A DNA stretch of 64,000 nucleotides from Confluentibacter sediminis (GCF_003258355.1 NZ_QKPO01000005.1:62001-126000), one strand, 5' to 3'. Shown: positions 44,926 to 52,783, numbered from the stretch's first letter. Program-made: numbers and translations. The notes: generated by a model from the sequence alone, not told the origin.

Positions 44926-45363
44926 ATGAAGAAATCAATTCTAATTATCGGAACCGCAGTGTTATCAATATTCAACTTAAATGCTGCAAATGAAAAAAAA
45001 CATTTCAACCCTGCAAATGAAGTTGCAACTATTACAAAAGATAATATTGCCCATGTATTTGAATGGAAAGTTGAAACAAACAAATCAACCTACTCAGGAA
45101 CGTCTCTTACGCTTGAAAGAGCCAAAGAAATGATTGCTTTATCCAGCTCAGGCGAAATTATTACAGGAATACAAGTCACAAGTTATTTTGTTTTAAAAAG
45201 TGAAGTGAACATAAAAAGAAATTATTTCTGGGAAGTTGAAACAGCTTCTGGATTTGCAAAAGGCTATGCCTCTTCTGAAGATTATGCCAATAAAATGATT
45301 GCCCTTGTAGCCTCTGGCGATGCTGTAGTTTCAAAAATAATATTCAGCCAGCCTCAACAATAA
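44926..45363 (+). CDS. Secreted protein with two copies of a ~45-residue repeat
   Basis: A 145-residue protein with a signal peptide (residues 1-20, ending LNA). The mature part contains two related units: residues 44-90 starting VFEWKVETNKSTYSG and residues 100-141 starting YFWEVETASGFAKGY. Both follow the pattern FxWxVET...A.(E/N)KMIAL..SG....I. The repeated W-V-E-T and MIAL-SG cores suggest a small alpha/beta binding domain. I do not recognise the family. It is preceded by a putative ECF promoter and followed by a hairpin. Confidence 0.65.
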   Translation: MKKSILIIGTAVLSIFNLNAANEKKHFNPANEVATITKDNIAHVFEWKVETNKSTYSGTSLTLERAKEMIALSSSGEIITGIQVTSYFVLKSEVNIKRNYFWEVETASGFAKGYASSEDYANKMIALVASGDAVVSKIIFSQPQQ

Positions 45364-45376
45364 AAAAACTACGAAT

Positions 45377-45404
45377 AACAGGGTAACAAAATAGTTACCC
45401 TGTT
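45377..45404 (+). terminator. Hairpin after the repeat protein gene, overlapping putative ECF promoter site 2
   Basis: AACAGGGTAAC and GTTACCCTGTT form an 11-bp stem around a 6-base loop, followed only by a short T stretch. It could end the upstream gene. The left arm is also the GGGTAACA box of promoter site 2, so the two readings compete or the element is dual-purpose. Confidence 0.5.
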
Positions 45405-45412
45405 TATATAAC
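45381..45412 (+). promoter_or_regulatory. Putative ECF promoter site 2 (upstream of the lipoprotein gene)
   Basis: GGGTAACA at 45381-45388, 17-bp spacer, ATATAAC at 45406-45412, 29 bp before the ATG at 45442. Box sequence and spacing match sites 1 and 3. This copy alone is embedded in an inverted repeat (45377-45404). Confidence 0.55.
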
Positions 45413-45441
45413 AATGAACAACAATTTAAAACCAATTTATC

Positions 45442-46482
45442 ATGAAAATTACAAAACACTTTCACGTACCGTTTAACAATTTAAACAGCGTGAGCAAAAA
45501 TTTAAAACACATTTTAGGAACTCTTTTATTAACGGTTTTATTATTTACTAGCTGTAGCAAATCGGATGTAAAAGACGACGATTGCGATGGTTTATGCTCT
45601 GTAGCAACTGCAGAAGAATTTAATGCCATTAGAGAACAATCTCTGGCAGACTTAACTCAAACTTTTCAATTTAATGCCGAAGATAGCTATGTAAGTTTAA
45701 CATCAGATAAAGGTGTAACCATAAATATCAACCCAGCGTGCTTGACCTTAAATGGAAACGCGGTAACTGGAACAGTAGATTTAGAATTTGTAGAATTGTT
45801 CGATAAAGGGAACATGCTTGTCACTAACAAACCAACTATGGGAAGACTACCTAATGGTGATAAAGCTCTTTTAATCTCTGGAGGTGAGTTTTTTGTACAG
45901 GCTACCCAAAATGGTGAGACTCTAGAAACTACCTGCGATATCCAATTAGGAATACCCGTTGGTTTAACAGGTGGGGTGGATAATGAAATGACTCTTTGGA
46001 CTGGGACTATTGATGAAGATGGAAATCTGGCTTGGACTGAAGATAAACGCGACAATACAAACGGTCAAGGTGGTGTTTTTGCAGAAGGCAACCAGTATTA
46101 TGCCTTTTTGGGAGACTTTGGCTGGTCGAACGTAGATAGATTTTACAATGACCCACGCTCAAAAACCACTATTCTAGTAGGTGTTCCAGAAGGTTATGAC
46201 AACACAAATTGTTCCATATTTTTGTCTTACGACGGCGAAAATACGGGTTTAGCAAATTTAGATACTTACAATGCAGGAACAGGACTGTTTAGTGAACACT
46301 ACGGCCAAATTCCAATAGGTTTAGAATGTCATATCATTTTTGTAACCGAATACAATGGAGACTGGAAATATGCCATAAAAGCGGTAACCATTGCAGACAA
46401 TGATATATACACATTTACCGAAGGTGAAACAGCCTTAGCAACCGAAGCAGAACTTAAAACGATTATAAATGGTTTACCATAA
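45442..46482 (+). CDS. Surface lipoprotein, family not recognised
   Basis: A 346-residue protein. The long N-terminal region ends in a lipobox (LLFTSC, Cys near residue 39) and is followed by an Asp-rich stretch (DVKDDDCDG). Residues about 75-150 have a ZU5-like or adhesive beta pattern: INPACLTLNGNAVTGTVDLE then DKALLISGGEFFV. A third region (about 200-320) is all-beta and aromatic-rich. The acidic patch after the lipid Cys resembles the export signal that sends lipoproteins to the cell surface in Bacteroidota. It lies between two putative ECF promoters and ends in a strong terminator. Confidence 0.7.
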   Translation: MKITKHFHVPFNNLNSVSKNLKHILGTLLLTVLLFTSCSKSDVKDDDCDGLCSVATAEEFNAIREQSLADLTQTFQFNAEDSYVSLTSDKGVTININPACLTLNGNAVTGTVDLEFVELFDKGNMLVTNKPTMGRLPNGDKALLISGGEFFVQATQNGETLETTCDIQLGIPVGLTGGVDNEMTLWTGTIDEDGNLAWTEDKRDNTNGQGGVFAEGNQYYAFLGDFGWSNVDRFYNDPRSKTTILVGVPEGYDNTNCSIFLSYDGENTGLANLDTYNAGTGLFSEHYGQIPIGLECHIIFVTEYNGDWKYAIKAVTIADNDIYTFTEGETALATEAELKTIINGLP

Positions 46483-46546
46483 ATAATCTACGATGTTATT
46501 ACCTACTTAAAAGTTATGGTTTCCTAAAATCCTTAACCTGCTTTTT

Positions 46547-46576
46547 ATCCCAGAAACCGTGGTTTCTGGGATTTTT
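46547..46576 (+). terminator. Intrinsic terminator after the lipoprotein gene
   Basis: ATCCCAGAAACC and GGTTTCTGGGAT pair perfectly over 12 bp around a 2-base loop and are followed by TTTT. It isolates the lipoprotein gene from the downstream CHAT operon, whose putative promoter begins 9 bp later. Confidence 0.9.
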
Positions 46577-46584
46577 AATTAAAC

Positions 46585-46616
46585 GGGTAACAAAACACCA
46601 GCTTTATTTATCTAAG
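46585..46616 (+). promoter_or_regulatory. Putative ECF promoter site 3 (upstream of the PKD-CHAT-retropepsin operon)
   Basis: GGGTAACA at 46585-46592, 17-bp spacer, ATCTAAG at 46610-46616. It directly follows the lipoprotein terminator and lies 17 bp before the 31-residue ORF and about 190 bp before the PKD protein gene. The match to sites 1 and 2 is in both boxes and in exact spacing. Confidence 0.6.
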
Positions 46617-46633
46617 AATAAACATAACATATT

Positions 46634-46729
46634 ATGAAAAAGAATCTTTTTATATTTATTATAATACTATTTATTTTATTAATTATCTGCGCCAACATAA
46701 ACATGATCTTGTCTAATTTACCACAATAA
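46634..46729 (+). CDS. Candidate 31-residue membrane peptide
   Basis: An ATG at 46634 opens a 31-codon frame: two lysines, then an almost unbroken Ile/Leu/Phe helix (residues 5-18), then CANINMILSNLPQ. It lies between putative ECF promoter site 3 and the PKD protein gene, in an otherwise empty 326-bp gap. The layout is that of a single-pass membrane micropeptide or a lipoprotein signal-like peptide (IICAN). Expression is unproven. Confidence 0.4.
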   Translation: MKKNLFIFIIILFILLIICANINMILSNLPQ

Positions 46730-46808
46730 CAAAAAACAGAAACCTATTAAAACTAATTTAATAAATATCTCTTTTTGTATATTTAAAACTTATTTAAACC
46801 TCATTATT

Positions 46809-48764
46809 ATGAACAAATGGTTTTCTTTTATCTGTTTATTTTTAATTGGTGTTTACTGTTATGCACAAAAACAAATTGTAAACGATACGGTTACTAGGGT
46901 TGCAACCATTAAAAACACAACCACTGGTAATGCCGTTTTATTTACGCCCGAAACCCCAGAATTAAATCAAATTGCAGGTGCACCAAAATCATTTTACACC
47001 CATTATTGGGAATTTGGCGATGGCCATTACAGCACAGAAAAAAAACCTAAACACACCTATAAAAAGACCGGTGAATATGAAGTAAAGCTATGGGCTACCA
47101 ATAATTATGACACAGGAAAACCACCCACCACAAGACCAAAAAAAATTGCTATAAATGAAATCACTACTCCTTATAACGATGTGGCTTCTATGGATGAGGA
47201 CTTTATTTTAAAACGAAATAGAGAACCTGTCCCCGATGAAGAAATGGTGGTCATTATGAGCTATAAAAACACTAAAGATTATACGACCAACGGTAAACTA
47301 TATTTATTTTATAATGAACATCAATTCAAGGCAAATAATTTTGAGCTTATAGAAACCCGAATGTACCACAACGAAAAAAATGTTTCAAATTCTGGGTTTG
47401 CTTTCAGTAATACTATTGATAACGACGGCACTTATTTGGCGTCTTCAAATAATGATTTCATTGAAACTCGAACCGTTTTACAAGATTCCACATATAAGAC
47501 AAACTTGCCTTTAACCATTGCTGAATCTGAAGACTTATATAAAAACTGGAGCATTTTAGAGTTTAACAACATGCAACCACAAGAAGAACGTAACCTCTTT
47601 TTCAGTTTAAAAACCACACCTGAAATGGTTAAAGATACTAGTGCCATTATTTCGATAAGAGGCATTTATGTACCAGATAGTAGTTACGATAACCATAAAG
47701 TAAAAGACATGGAAATGGAAATTGTTACCTCTCACGATCCAAATAAAATGTCATCAAATGGAACATTTTTAAATTACAGATTGGTTCGCTTTAAAACCTT
47801 AAAATATAAAATCAAATTTCAAAATAATGGTGAAGGGCCTGCAAATACAATCAAGCTAGAAACCGATATTCCGGAGATGTTAGACAAATCGACTTTAAAA
47901 GTTTTAGATATGTATCCAAAATGCGAAATTTGTCCCAAATACGATGTTTTATATAGCTGCTTGGACACAACATTCACAAAAACCCAAGCCATCTTCACGT
48001 TTAAAAATATTTATCTTCCTGGAAGTGAACAAAAAAACATAAAAGCATATGATTCTACCAAAGGCTTTGTGAAATACAGCATTAAATTTGCTAAAGATTT
48101 CCATAAGAAAAAAACAAAAAGTAGAACTAACATTATTTTTGATAAAAACGATCCTATTGTCACCAATTATTCTACCACACGTTTTTTACCAGGAATTTCT
48201 ATTGGTGCTAAAGTTGGGGTTAATTCATTTTCAAATTTAAACAATTCTGAAAGCTACTTTTTTGGTGCAACACTGTCTCCCTATAAATCCTATCGTTGGT
48301 ATTGGCAAATAGAGCTTATGAATAATTTTCACAATTATGATGACCAAACAGATATAAATGAAGAGTTTGTTTCAGATGCACAAGGTGTTCGTTTTTTACA
48401 GCGTACTACAACAAACCATTCTTTTGAAAATATTGATTGGGATGTTCCTGTATTAATTCGCTATAACCTTAATAATTATATAGGACTTGGAGCAGGTGTA
48501 CAAAACACCATCTCCCTTAGTGAAAAACAAAAGCGAACCATTTTAATTGAACAGTTTGAAGGTGATGTATCCACCAATCCGGTCATTTCTTCCAAAGAAG
48601 ACACTTCCAGCCAAACCAATACATTTACCCATTTAAGATCAGGTTTGTTGTTTGAGGCCACCGCAGGTTTTGCCAGAATTGGTCCTAGTTTGGGAGCTCG
48701 TTATATTATGAATTTTGAAAATGATTTTAATTATTGGCAGTTTTACGCTATTTGGAAGTTTTAA
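46809..48764 (+). CDS. PKD-domain outer-membrane protein with C-terminal beta barrel
   Basis: A 651-residue protein. It has a signal peptide (1-19, ending CYA) and a PKD domain (about 30-115) with the signature HYWEFGDGHYSTEKKPKHTY. A beta-rich middle follows, holding a DUF11-like segment (about 300-440; YKIKFQNNGEGPANTI) with the short Cys motif CEICPKYD. The C-terminal ~190 residues look like an outer-membrane barrel (FLPGISIGAKVGV, ending FYAIWKF). It should therefore display PKD and DUF11-like domains in or across the outer membrane. The CHAT protease gene starts 17 bp after its stop. Confidence 0.75.
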   Translation: MNKWFSFICLFLIGVYCYAQKQIVNDTVTRVATIKNTTTGNAVLFTPETPELNQIAGAPKSFYTHYWEFGDGHYSTEKKPKHTYKKTGEYEVKLWATNNYDTGKPPTTRPKKIAINEITTPYNDVASMDEDFILKRNREPVPDEEMVVIMSYKNTKDYTTNGKLYLFYNEHQFKANNFELIETRMYHNEKNVSNSGFAFSNTIDNDGTYLASSNNDFIETRTVLQDSTYKTNLPLTIAESEDLYKNWSILEFNNMQPQEERNLFFSLKTTPEMVKDTSAIISIRGIYVPDSSYDNHKVKDMEMEIVTSHDPNKMSSNGTFLNYRLVRFKTLKYKIKFQNNGEGPANTIKLETDIPEMLDKSTLKVLDMYPKCEICPKYDVLYSCLDTTFTKTQAIFTFKNIYLPGSEQKNIKAYDSTKGFVKYSIKFAKDFHKKKTKSRTNIIFDKNDPIVTNYSTTRFLPGISIGAKVGVNSFSNLNNSESYFFGATLSPYKSYRWYWQIELMNNFHNYDDQTDINEEFVSDAQGVRFLQRTTTNHSFENIDWDVPVLIRYNLNNYIGLGAGVQNTISLSEKQKRTILIEQFEGDVSTNPVISSKEDTSSQTNTFTHLRSGLLFEATAGFARIGPSLGARYIMNFENDFNYWQFYAIWKF

Positions 48765-48781
48765 AGAATATTAATTTGATT

Positions 48782-51325
48782 ATGAGACAAGCCATCATCA
48801 TTCTGCTATATTTTTTCAGCGGAATTTCCTTTTCTCAAAACCTAGAAGAAGCTATTTATGAAGCTGCCGAAACATTTATTAGCAATAAAAACGACACTTC
48901 TTTAAAACTTTTAAATACTGCAGAAACTACATTTAAAACTAAGGTAAAAACAAAAGATGAGCAACTCGCTTTAGTTTTTTTGCAATGTAATAAAGCCTAC
49001 TATTTAAAAGACACTGGACATTTAAAAGATGCCATTACCTCCTATGAAGAGGCCTCAAAACGTTTTTTTGAAAATCAGCTTTCTACGCTTTCAGACTTTG
49101 ATATTACAGAAAGTTGTTTAAAACCCTTGGGCAATTTATATACACAGACTGGGGATTTCACTAATGCAATAAGCACCATTAACAAATATATTCTTTTAGC
49201 AGAAACCAACAATAATAAAACCCAACAAACAAGTGGCATTATAAATTTAGCCAAACTTTATCAATCTAAGGGCGAACATGGAATGGTTATTAAAATTACC
49301 GATACATACCTAAACCATTCAACTATTAACAAATCTCAACGACAAAAGCTAATGGCTATAAATACAGCTAGCCAAATAGCTCTCAAGCATATTTCAAGTT
49401 ACGACGATATTCCCAACACATTAAAAGATATAACTAAATACAAAATAGAACTAGACAAAGGCAATTACACAACGGCTTTTTCTTATTTTAAAAACGTTAA
49501 AGCTTCACTTTTACAAAACAAAGACTTACCAGCTAGAGATTTAGCAAAAACTTATTTTGAAGAAGCACAATTATACTACTTACTTAAAAACAATAAAGAA
49601 GCTATATTAAGTTTGCATAAAGCCATTAAAACATTATTGCCAAACTTTAATGAAAATGAGTTACCAAACAAAGAGTATTTATATGCAGAAAACACCTTTA
49701 TTGATATTTTCGATTTATATGCCACACTACAAACAAACCCTAAAATAGCTCTGGAAAGTCTTGATTTAAGTTTTTATGTGTCAGAATTGCTACAAAATAA
49801 TTGGACATCGCAGGAAAACAAAATAAGAAATCAGTCTGACGATAGAATTAGAAGTGAAAAATATATAGATATCCTTTTTAACGAATACCACCTTACAAAA
49901 AACAAAGACTTTATTATAAAAGCTTTTCAATATGCCGAAAACAATAAAGCTTCGGTTTTAAAAGAAATTTTCCGAAAAAAGATGCAGCTTCAACGGTATC
50001 CAAATGACAGTTTATTGATTAAAGAATTCAATCTTTTAAAAGAACAAGAACTTAAAACAAGTTTGCTTATAAAAGAGCAATTGGGTAATGCAAAAGCAGC
50101 AACAATTAATAGTTTAAGCCAAGAATTAACATCTATTTCCGTTCAGCTTAAAACATTAAAAACGATCATTTCAAAAAAACATCCTTTAGCAAGTGATCCT
50201 ATTTCAATTGAAGAACTTCAGCAAAAATTAAAAAATGACAAAGCTGTTTTAGTGGAATACTTCTATGGAAAAAACACACTGTACCAATTCATTATCACAG
50301 AAAACAACATCATACTTGAAGACATTGACTTAAATGATGAAGCCAAGAAAAACATCGTGAATTTCATTCATTTTTTTGAAAATCCATCAGCAATAAATAA
50401 TGATATCGGCAAGTTTACCGCACAGGCTTACAAACTATTTCAATTTCTAAATTTTGATGACATTGATACCCGAAAGAATGTCATAATCATTCCAGATGGT
50501 TTACTCAATTTTATACCTTTTGAAGCCCTTTTGTCCGAACCCACCAATACATCGTCATATTCAAAAATGCCTTTTGTGGTTAAAAGTCAAACCATTGCTT
50601 ATAATTCTAGTTCACAACTTTATTTAAATTCATCTACATCATATGAAAACAATAAGCTATTGGGTATTTTTCCTGTTTTTGAAAATAGCCAGCAACCATT
50701 ATCTTTCTCGTTAAATGAAGCAAAAGCTATTGAAAATGTACTGAGATCAAAAATCCTTTTAAAAACTCAGGCAACTAAAAATCATTTTATAGAAAATGCA
50801 AAAGAATATGGCATCCTTCACCTCTCTACACATGCCAGTAGTGGCGATTTTGTAATTCCTGCACATATTGAATTCTATGAGGACACTATGCTTTTAAACG
50901 AACTGTACTCTTTAAATTTAAACAGCAACCTAGTGGTTTTAAGTGCTTGTGAAACAGGGATAGGAAGGCTTTATAAGGGCGAAGGATCTATGAGCATTGC
51001 ACGCGGATTTCAATATGCTGGTGTGCAAAATCTTTTATTTTCTTTATGGCAAATAAACGATTTATCTACCTCACAGATAATGCAATCCTTTTATAAAAAT
51101 TACGTCCAACACCAATCAGCCTATTTTGCAAATCATTTTTCGAAAATAGACTATTTAGAAAACGAATCTATCAGTAACGAAAAAAAATCGCCTTATTATT
51201 GGAGTGCATTTGTTTTTTATGGTTCCCTAGAACCTCAAAAAACATCTAACACTTTATTTTATATTATTTTTGGCATACTAATTCTATCGATTGCTATATT
51301 TTTAGTACTAAATTTTAAAAAGTAA
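48782..51325 (+). CDS. TPR-CHAT protease with signal peptide and C-terminal membrane anchor
   Basis: An 847-residue protein from the ATG at 48782; an in-frame TTG at 48734 overlaps the previous gene and is rejected. Residues 1-19 form a signal peptide (ending SFSQ). TPR-like helices fill about 20-400, followed by a helical linker (to ~480). The CHAT domain (about 490-810) has LNFIPFEALL, the catalytic His in LHLSTHASSGD (H684) and Cys in VLSACETGIGRLYKGEG (C723). A transmembrane helix (about 822-843) ends the protein with KK. CHAT peptidases are caspase-like. The signal peptide plus tail anchor would place this one outside the cytoplasm, which is uncommon. The stop overlaps the retropepsin start by 1 bp. 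Confidence 0.85.
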   Translation: MRQAIIILLYFFSGISFSQNLEEAIYEAAETFISNKNDTSLKLLNTAETTFKTKVKTKDEQLALVFLQCNKAYYLKDTGHLKDAITSYEEASKRFFENQLSTLSDFDITESCLKPLGNLYTQTGDFTNAISTINKYILLAETNNNKTQQTSGIINLAKLYQSKGEHGMVIKITDTYLNHSTINKSQRQKLMAINTASQIALKHISSYDDIPNTLKDITKYKIELDKGNYTTAFSYFKNVKASLLQNKDLPARDLAKTYFEEAQLYYLLKNNKEAILSLHKAIKTLLPNFNENELPNKEYLYAENTFIDIFDLYATLQTNPKIALESLDLSFYVSELLQNNWTSQENKIRNQSDDRIRSEKYIDILFNEYHLTKNKDFIIKAFQYAENNKASVLKEIFRKKMQLQRYPNDSLLIKEFNLLKEQELKTSLLIKEQLGNAKAATINSLSQELTSISVQLKTLKTIISKKHPLASDPISIEELQQKLKNDKAVLVEYFYGKNTLYQFIITENNIILEDIDLNDEAKKNIVNFIHFFENPSAINNDIGKFTAQAYKLFQFLNFDDIDTRKNVIIIPDGLLNFIPFEALLSEPTNTSSYSKMPFVVKSQTIAYNSSSQLYLNSSTSYENNKLLGIFPVFENSQQPLSFSLNEAKAIENVLRSKILLKTQATKNHFIENAKEYGILHLSTHASSGDFVIPAHIEFYEDTMLLNELYSLNLNSNLVVLSACETGIGRLYKGEGSMSIARGFQYAGVQNLLFSLWQINDLSTSQIMQSFYKNYVQHQSAYFANHFSKIDYLENESISNEKKSPYYWSAFVFYGSLEPQKTSNTLFYIIFGILILSIAIFLVLNFKK

Positions 51326-51768
51326 TGACCAAAACACTTCAGCAATTCCTTATTGCAAAAGGCTATATAAAAGTTAAACTTCATTTAACAAAGACCAATC
51401 ATTTTGAAGTTAAAGCAACTATCAATGGTCGTAAAGGATTGTTTATTTTAGATACTGGTGCCTCCAGTTCTTGTGTCGGATTTGAAGCCATTGAGACTTT
51501 TAAATTACATGTAGAAGATTCTGAAATTAAAGCTGCTGGGGCTGGGGCTGTAAATATGGATACTAAAATGTCAATCAAAAATAAAGTGAAAATTGGAAAA
51601 TGGCGCAGTAATAAAACTGCTCTCATTTTATTTAATCTTACTCATGTAAATACGGCTCTTACAAATCATAAATCCAAACCAGTTGATGGTATTATTGGTG
51701 CAGATATTTTAAAAAAGGGGAAAGCCATTATTGATTATGAAAAAAAACACCTTTATTTAAAGTTATAA
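51325..51768 (+). CDS. Retropepsin-like aspartic protease
   Basis: A 147-residue protein with the active-site motif FILDTGASSSCV (Asp43-Thr-Gly), a flap-like AAGAGAVNMDT and the hydrophobic-Gly motif DGIIGADILKKGKAIIDY. One such domain must dimerize to work, as in retropepsins. It has no signal peptide. It is translationally coupled to the CHAT gene (TAATG, 1-bp overlap), which implies joint function, though the predicted compartments differ. The substrate is unknown. Confidence 0.85.
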   Translation: MTKTLQQFLIAKGYIKVKLHLTKTNHFEVKATINGRKGLFILDTGASSSCVGFEAIETFKLHVEDSEIKAAGAGAVNMDTKMSIKNKVKIGKWRSNKTALILFNLTHVNTALTNHKSKPVDGIIGADILKKGKAIIDYEKKHLYLKL

Positions 51769-51828
51769 AACATACCTTTCAAAAAAAGCTTATTTTTATA
51801 TTATAATAGCAATTTATCCCGAAAACTA

Positions 51829-52461
51829 ATGAGTATCTCTATAGTAATAGCAGACGACCACCCTCTTATGCTTAGAGGTTTAACAGATTTTTTAACTTCT
51901 AAAAATTTTAATATTGTAGGAAGTGCCCAAGATGGCAATACGGCATATAATTTAATCGTTAAGCATAAGCCTGATATAGCTATACTTGATATTAGAATGC
52001 CACATAAAACAGGTTTAGAAATTGCGGAAGCATGCAAAAAAAATAATCTGAAAACTAAAATTATTTTGATAACCTTTGATAAGGAAGAAGAGTTATTTGA
52101 TAAGGCAAAAGAGCTTAATGTATTTGGCTATATACTTAAAGAATTTGCTGTAGAAGAAATAGAAACTTGTATTAAAAACGCCATACAAAATAAACCCTAT
52201 TTTAGTAAAGAAATTGCAAACCACTTAAACACAAATAATATAGCACACAAAACAGATTGCTTAGACATATTGACTAAATCTGAATTAAAAATAGTTAAAC
52301 TTATCGCTGAGAATAAGACAAGTCAAGAAATAGCTGATGAACTTTCCATATCAATAAAAACAGTTCATAAACACCGAAGCCATATTGTAGCTAAGCTAGA
52401 ACTTGATAACAAACCAACGTCTTTATCTATTTGGGCAAATTTAAATAAGGACTTTTTTTAA
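51829..52461 (+). CDS. LuxR/NarL-type response regulator, orphan
   Basis: A 210-residue protein with a receiver domain (1-120: ADDHPLML acidic pocket, phosphoacceptor Asp54 in LDIRMPHKTG, Thr/Lys switch residues ILITF and YILKEF). The C-terminal LuxR HTH (about 148-205) has LTKSELKIVKLIAENKTSQE then IKTVHKHRSHIVAKL. No histidine kinase gene is in the window, so its partner is elsewhere. It lies 60 bp after the retropepsin gene. Its stop codon overlaps the first of two palindromes that look like NarL/LuxR-type operators, suggesting it controls the tandem small units just downstream. Confidence 0.92.
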   Translation: MSISIVIADDHPLMLRGLTDFLTSKNFNIVGSAQDGNTAYNLIVKHKPDIAILDIRMPHKTGLEIAEACKKNNLKTKIILITFDKEEELFDKAKELNVFGYILKEFAVEEIETCIKNAIQNKPYFSKEIANHLNTNNIAHKTDCLDILTKSELKIVKLIAENKTSQEIADELSISIKTVHKHRSHIVAKLELDNKPTSLSIWANLNKDFF

Positions 52462-52485
52462 AAATACGCAGAAGTGCGTATTTTT
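52460..52485 (+). promoter_or_regulatory. Palindrome 1: terminator of the LuxR gene and/or LuxR operator
   Basis: AAAAATACGCA and TGCGTATTTTT pair over 11 bp around GAAG, with T8 after the core; the stop codon of the LuxR gene lies in its left arm. Taken alone it is a good terminator. A related but imperfect palindrome recurs 149 bp downstream, where no gene ends, in the same position relative to a -7-like box. An operator role is therefore also plausible. Confidence 0.6.
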
Positions 52486-52511
52486 TTTAATCTTCATAAG
52501 ATATATCTTTA

Positions 52512-52586
52512 CACTGCTATTAATTAGTTCTTAGGGAGAATTATTGAAGGCTCTAGATTAAAATAATCTAGGGCTTTCTTTTTTTT
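52512..52586 (+). ncRNA. Candidate small RNA 1 (about 70 nt)
   Basis: The candidate transcript starts a few bases after the -7-like box TATCTTTA (52504-52511) and ends in a strong terminator. It contains no ORF of useful size. The conserved 5' core has CTATTAAT and TTCTTAGGGAGAA. The operator-like palindrome is centred about 44 bp upstream of the expected start, a usual position for an activator. Alternatives are a decaying leader or a regulatory spacer. No transcription evidence is available. Confidence 0.4.
52546..52586 (+). terminator. Terminator of tandem unit 1
   Basis: A 15-bp stem (52546-52560 with 52564-52578, including two G-T pairs) encloses a 3-base AAA loop and is followed by T8. 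No protein gene precedes it closely other than the LuxR gene, which already has its own hairpin. Confidence 0.85.
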
Positions 52587-52660
52587 AAAATCTTTTATAA
52601 ATGGAACAAAAAATACTCATAAGTACGTATTTTATTTGATCTAATTAAAATATAATTTTA

Positions 52661-52735
52661 CATCGCTATTAATAAATTCTTAGAGAGAGAATTTTTTAAA
52701 TAAACTCTGTACCGTAAAGGTACAGAGTTTTCAAA
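52661..52735 (+). ncRNA. Candidate small RNA 2, or leader of the 33-residue ORF
   Basis: This is the equivalent of candidate 1: a short region after the -7-like box, with the same 5' core and a terminal hairpin (AAACTCTGTACC/GGTACAGAGTTT). The T-run after this hairpin is short, so transcription may continue into the small ORF at 52784. Confidence 0.35.
52702..52734 (+). terminator. Hairpin of tandem unit 2
   Basis: AAACTCTGTACC and GGTACAGAGTTT pair perfectly over 12 bp around GTAAA, followed by a single T and then CAAAAAA. The stem is strong but the T-tract is poor, so termination is likely to be partial. Confidence 0.55.
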
Positions 52736-52783
52736 AAATTTAATTTTAGGATAATCCAAAAAGCTACCTAATTAAAATTATCT

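Larger units (their letters stand above)
52462..52586 (+). repeat. Tandem unit, copy 1 (palindrome, -7-like box, core, terminator)
   Basis: This copy matches copy 2 (52611-52735) at a constant offset of 149 bp. The palindrome is at 52462 versus 52611, TATCTTTA at 52504 versus TAATTTTA at 52653, CTATTAAT at 52517 versus 52666, and TTCTTAG at 52528 versus 52677. Both end in a hairpin, but the hairpin sequences differ. Such a pattern fits a duplicated regulated small transcript under selection for its 5' part. Confidence 0.75.
52611..52735 (+). repeat. Tandem unit, copy 2
   Basis: This is the second copy of the unit, with palindrome AAATACTCA-TAAG-TACGTATTT (two mismatches between arms) at 52611-52632, box TAATTTTA at 52653-52660, CTATTAAT at 52666 and TTCTTAG at 52677. 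Every element is exactly 149 bp from its partner in copy 1. It ends in the hairpin at 52702-52730. Confidence 0.75.

Noticed and set aside
45377-45404. Treating the GGGTAAC inverted repeat as nothing more than a terminator
   Set aside because: Two further GGGTAACA boxes with the same spacing to a second box are not palindromic, so the hairpin alone does not explain the motif.
52460-52735. Tandem 149-bp units as the start of a CRISPR array
   Set aside because: There are only two copies, both carry promoter- and terminator-like parts, and there are no short uniform repeats or cas genes.
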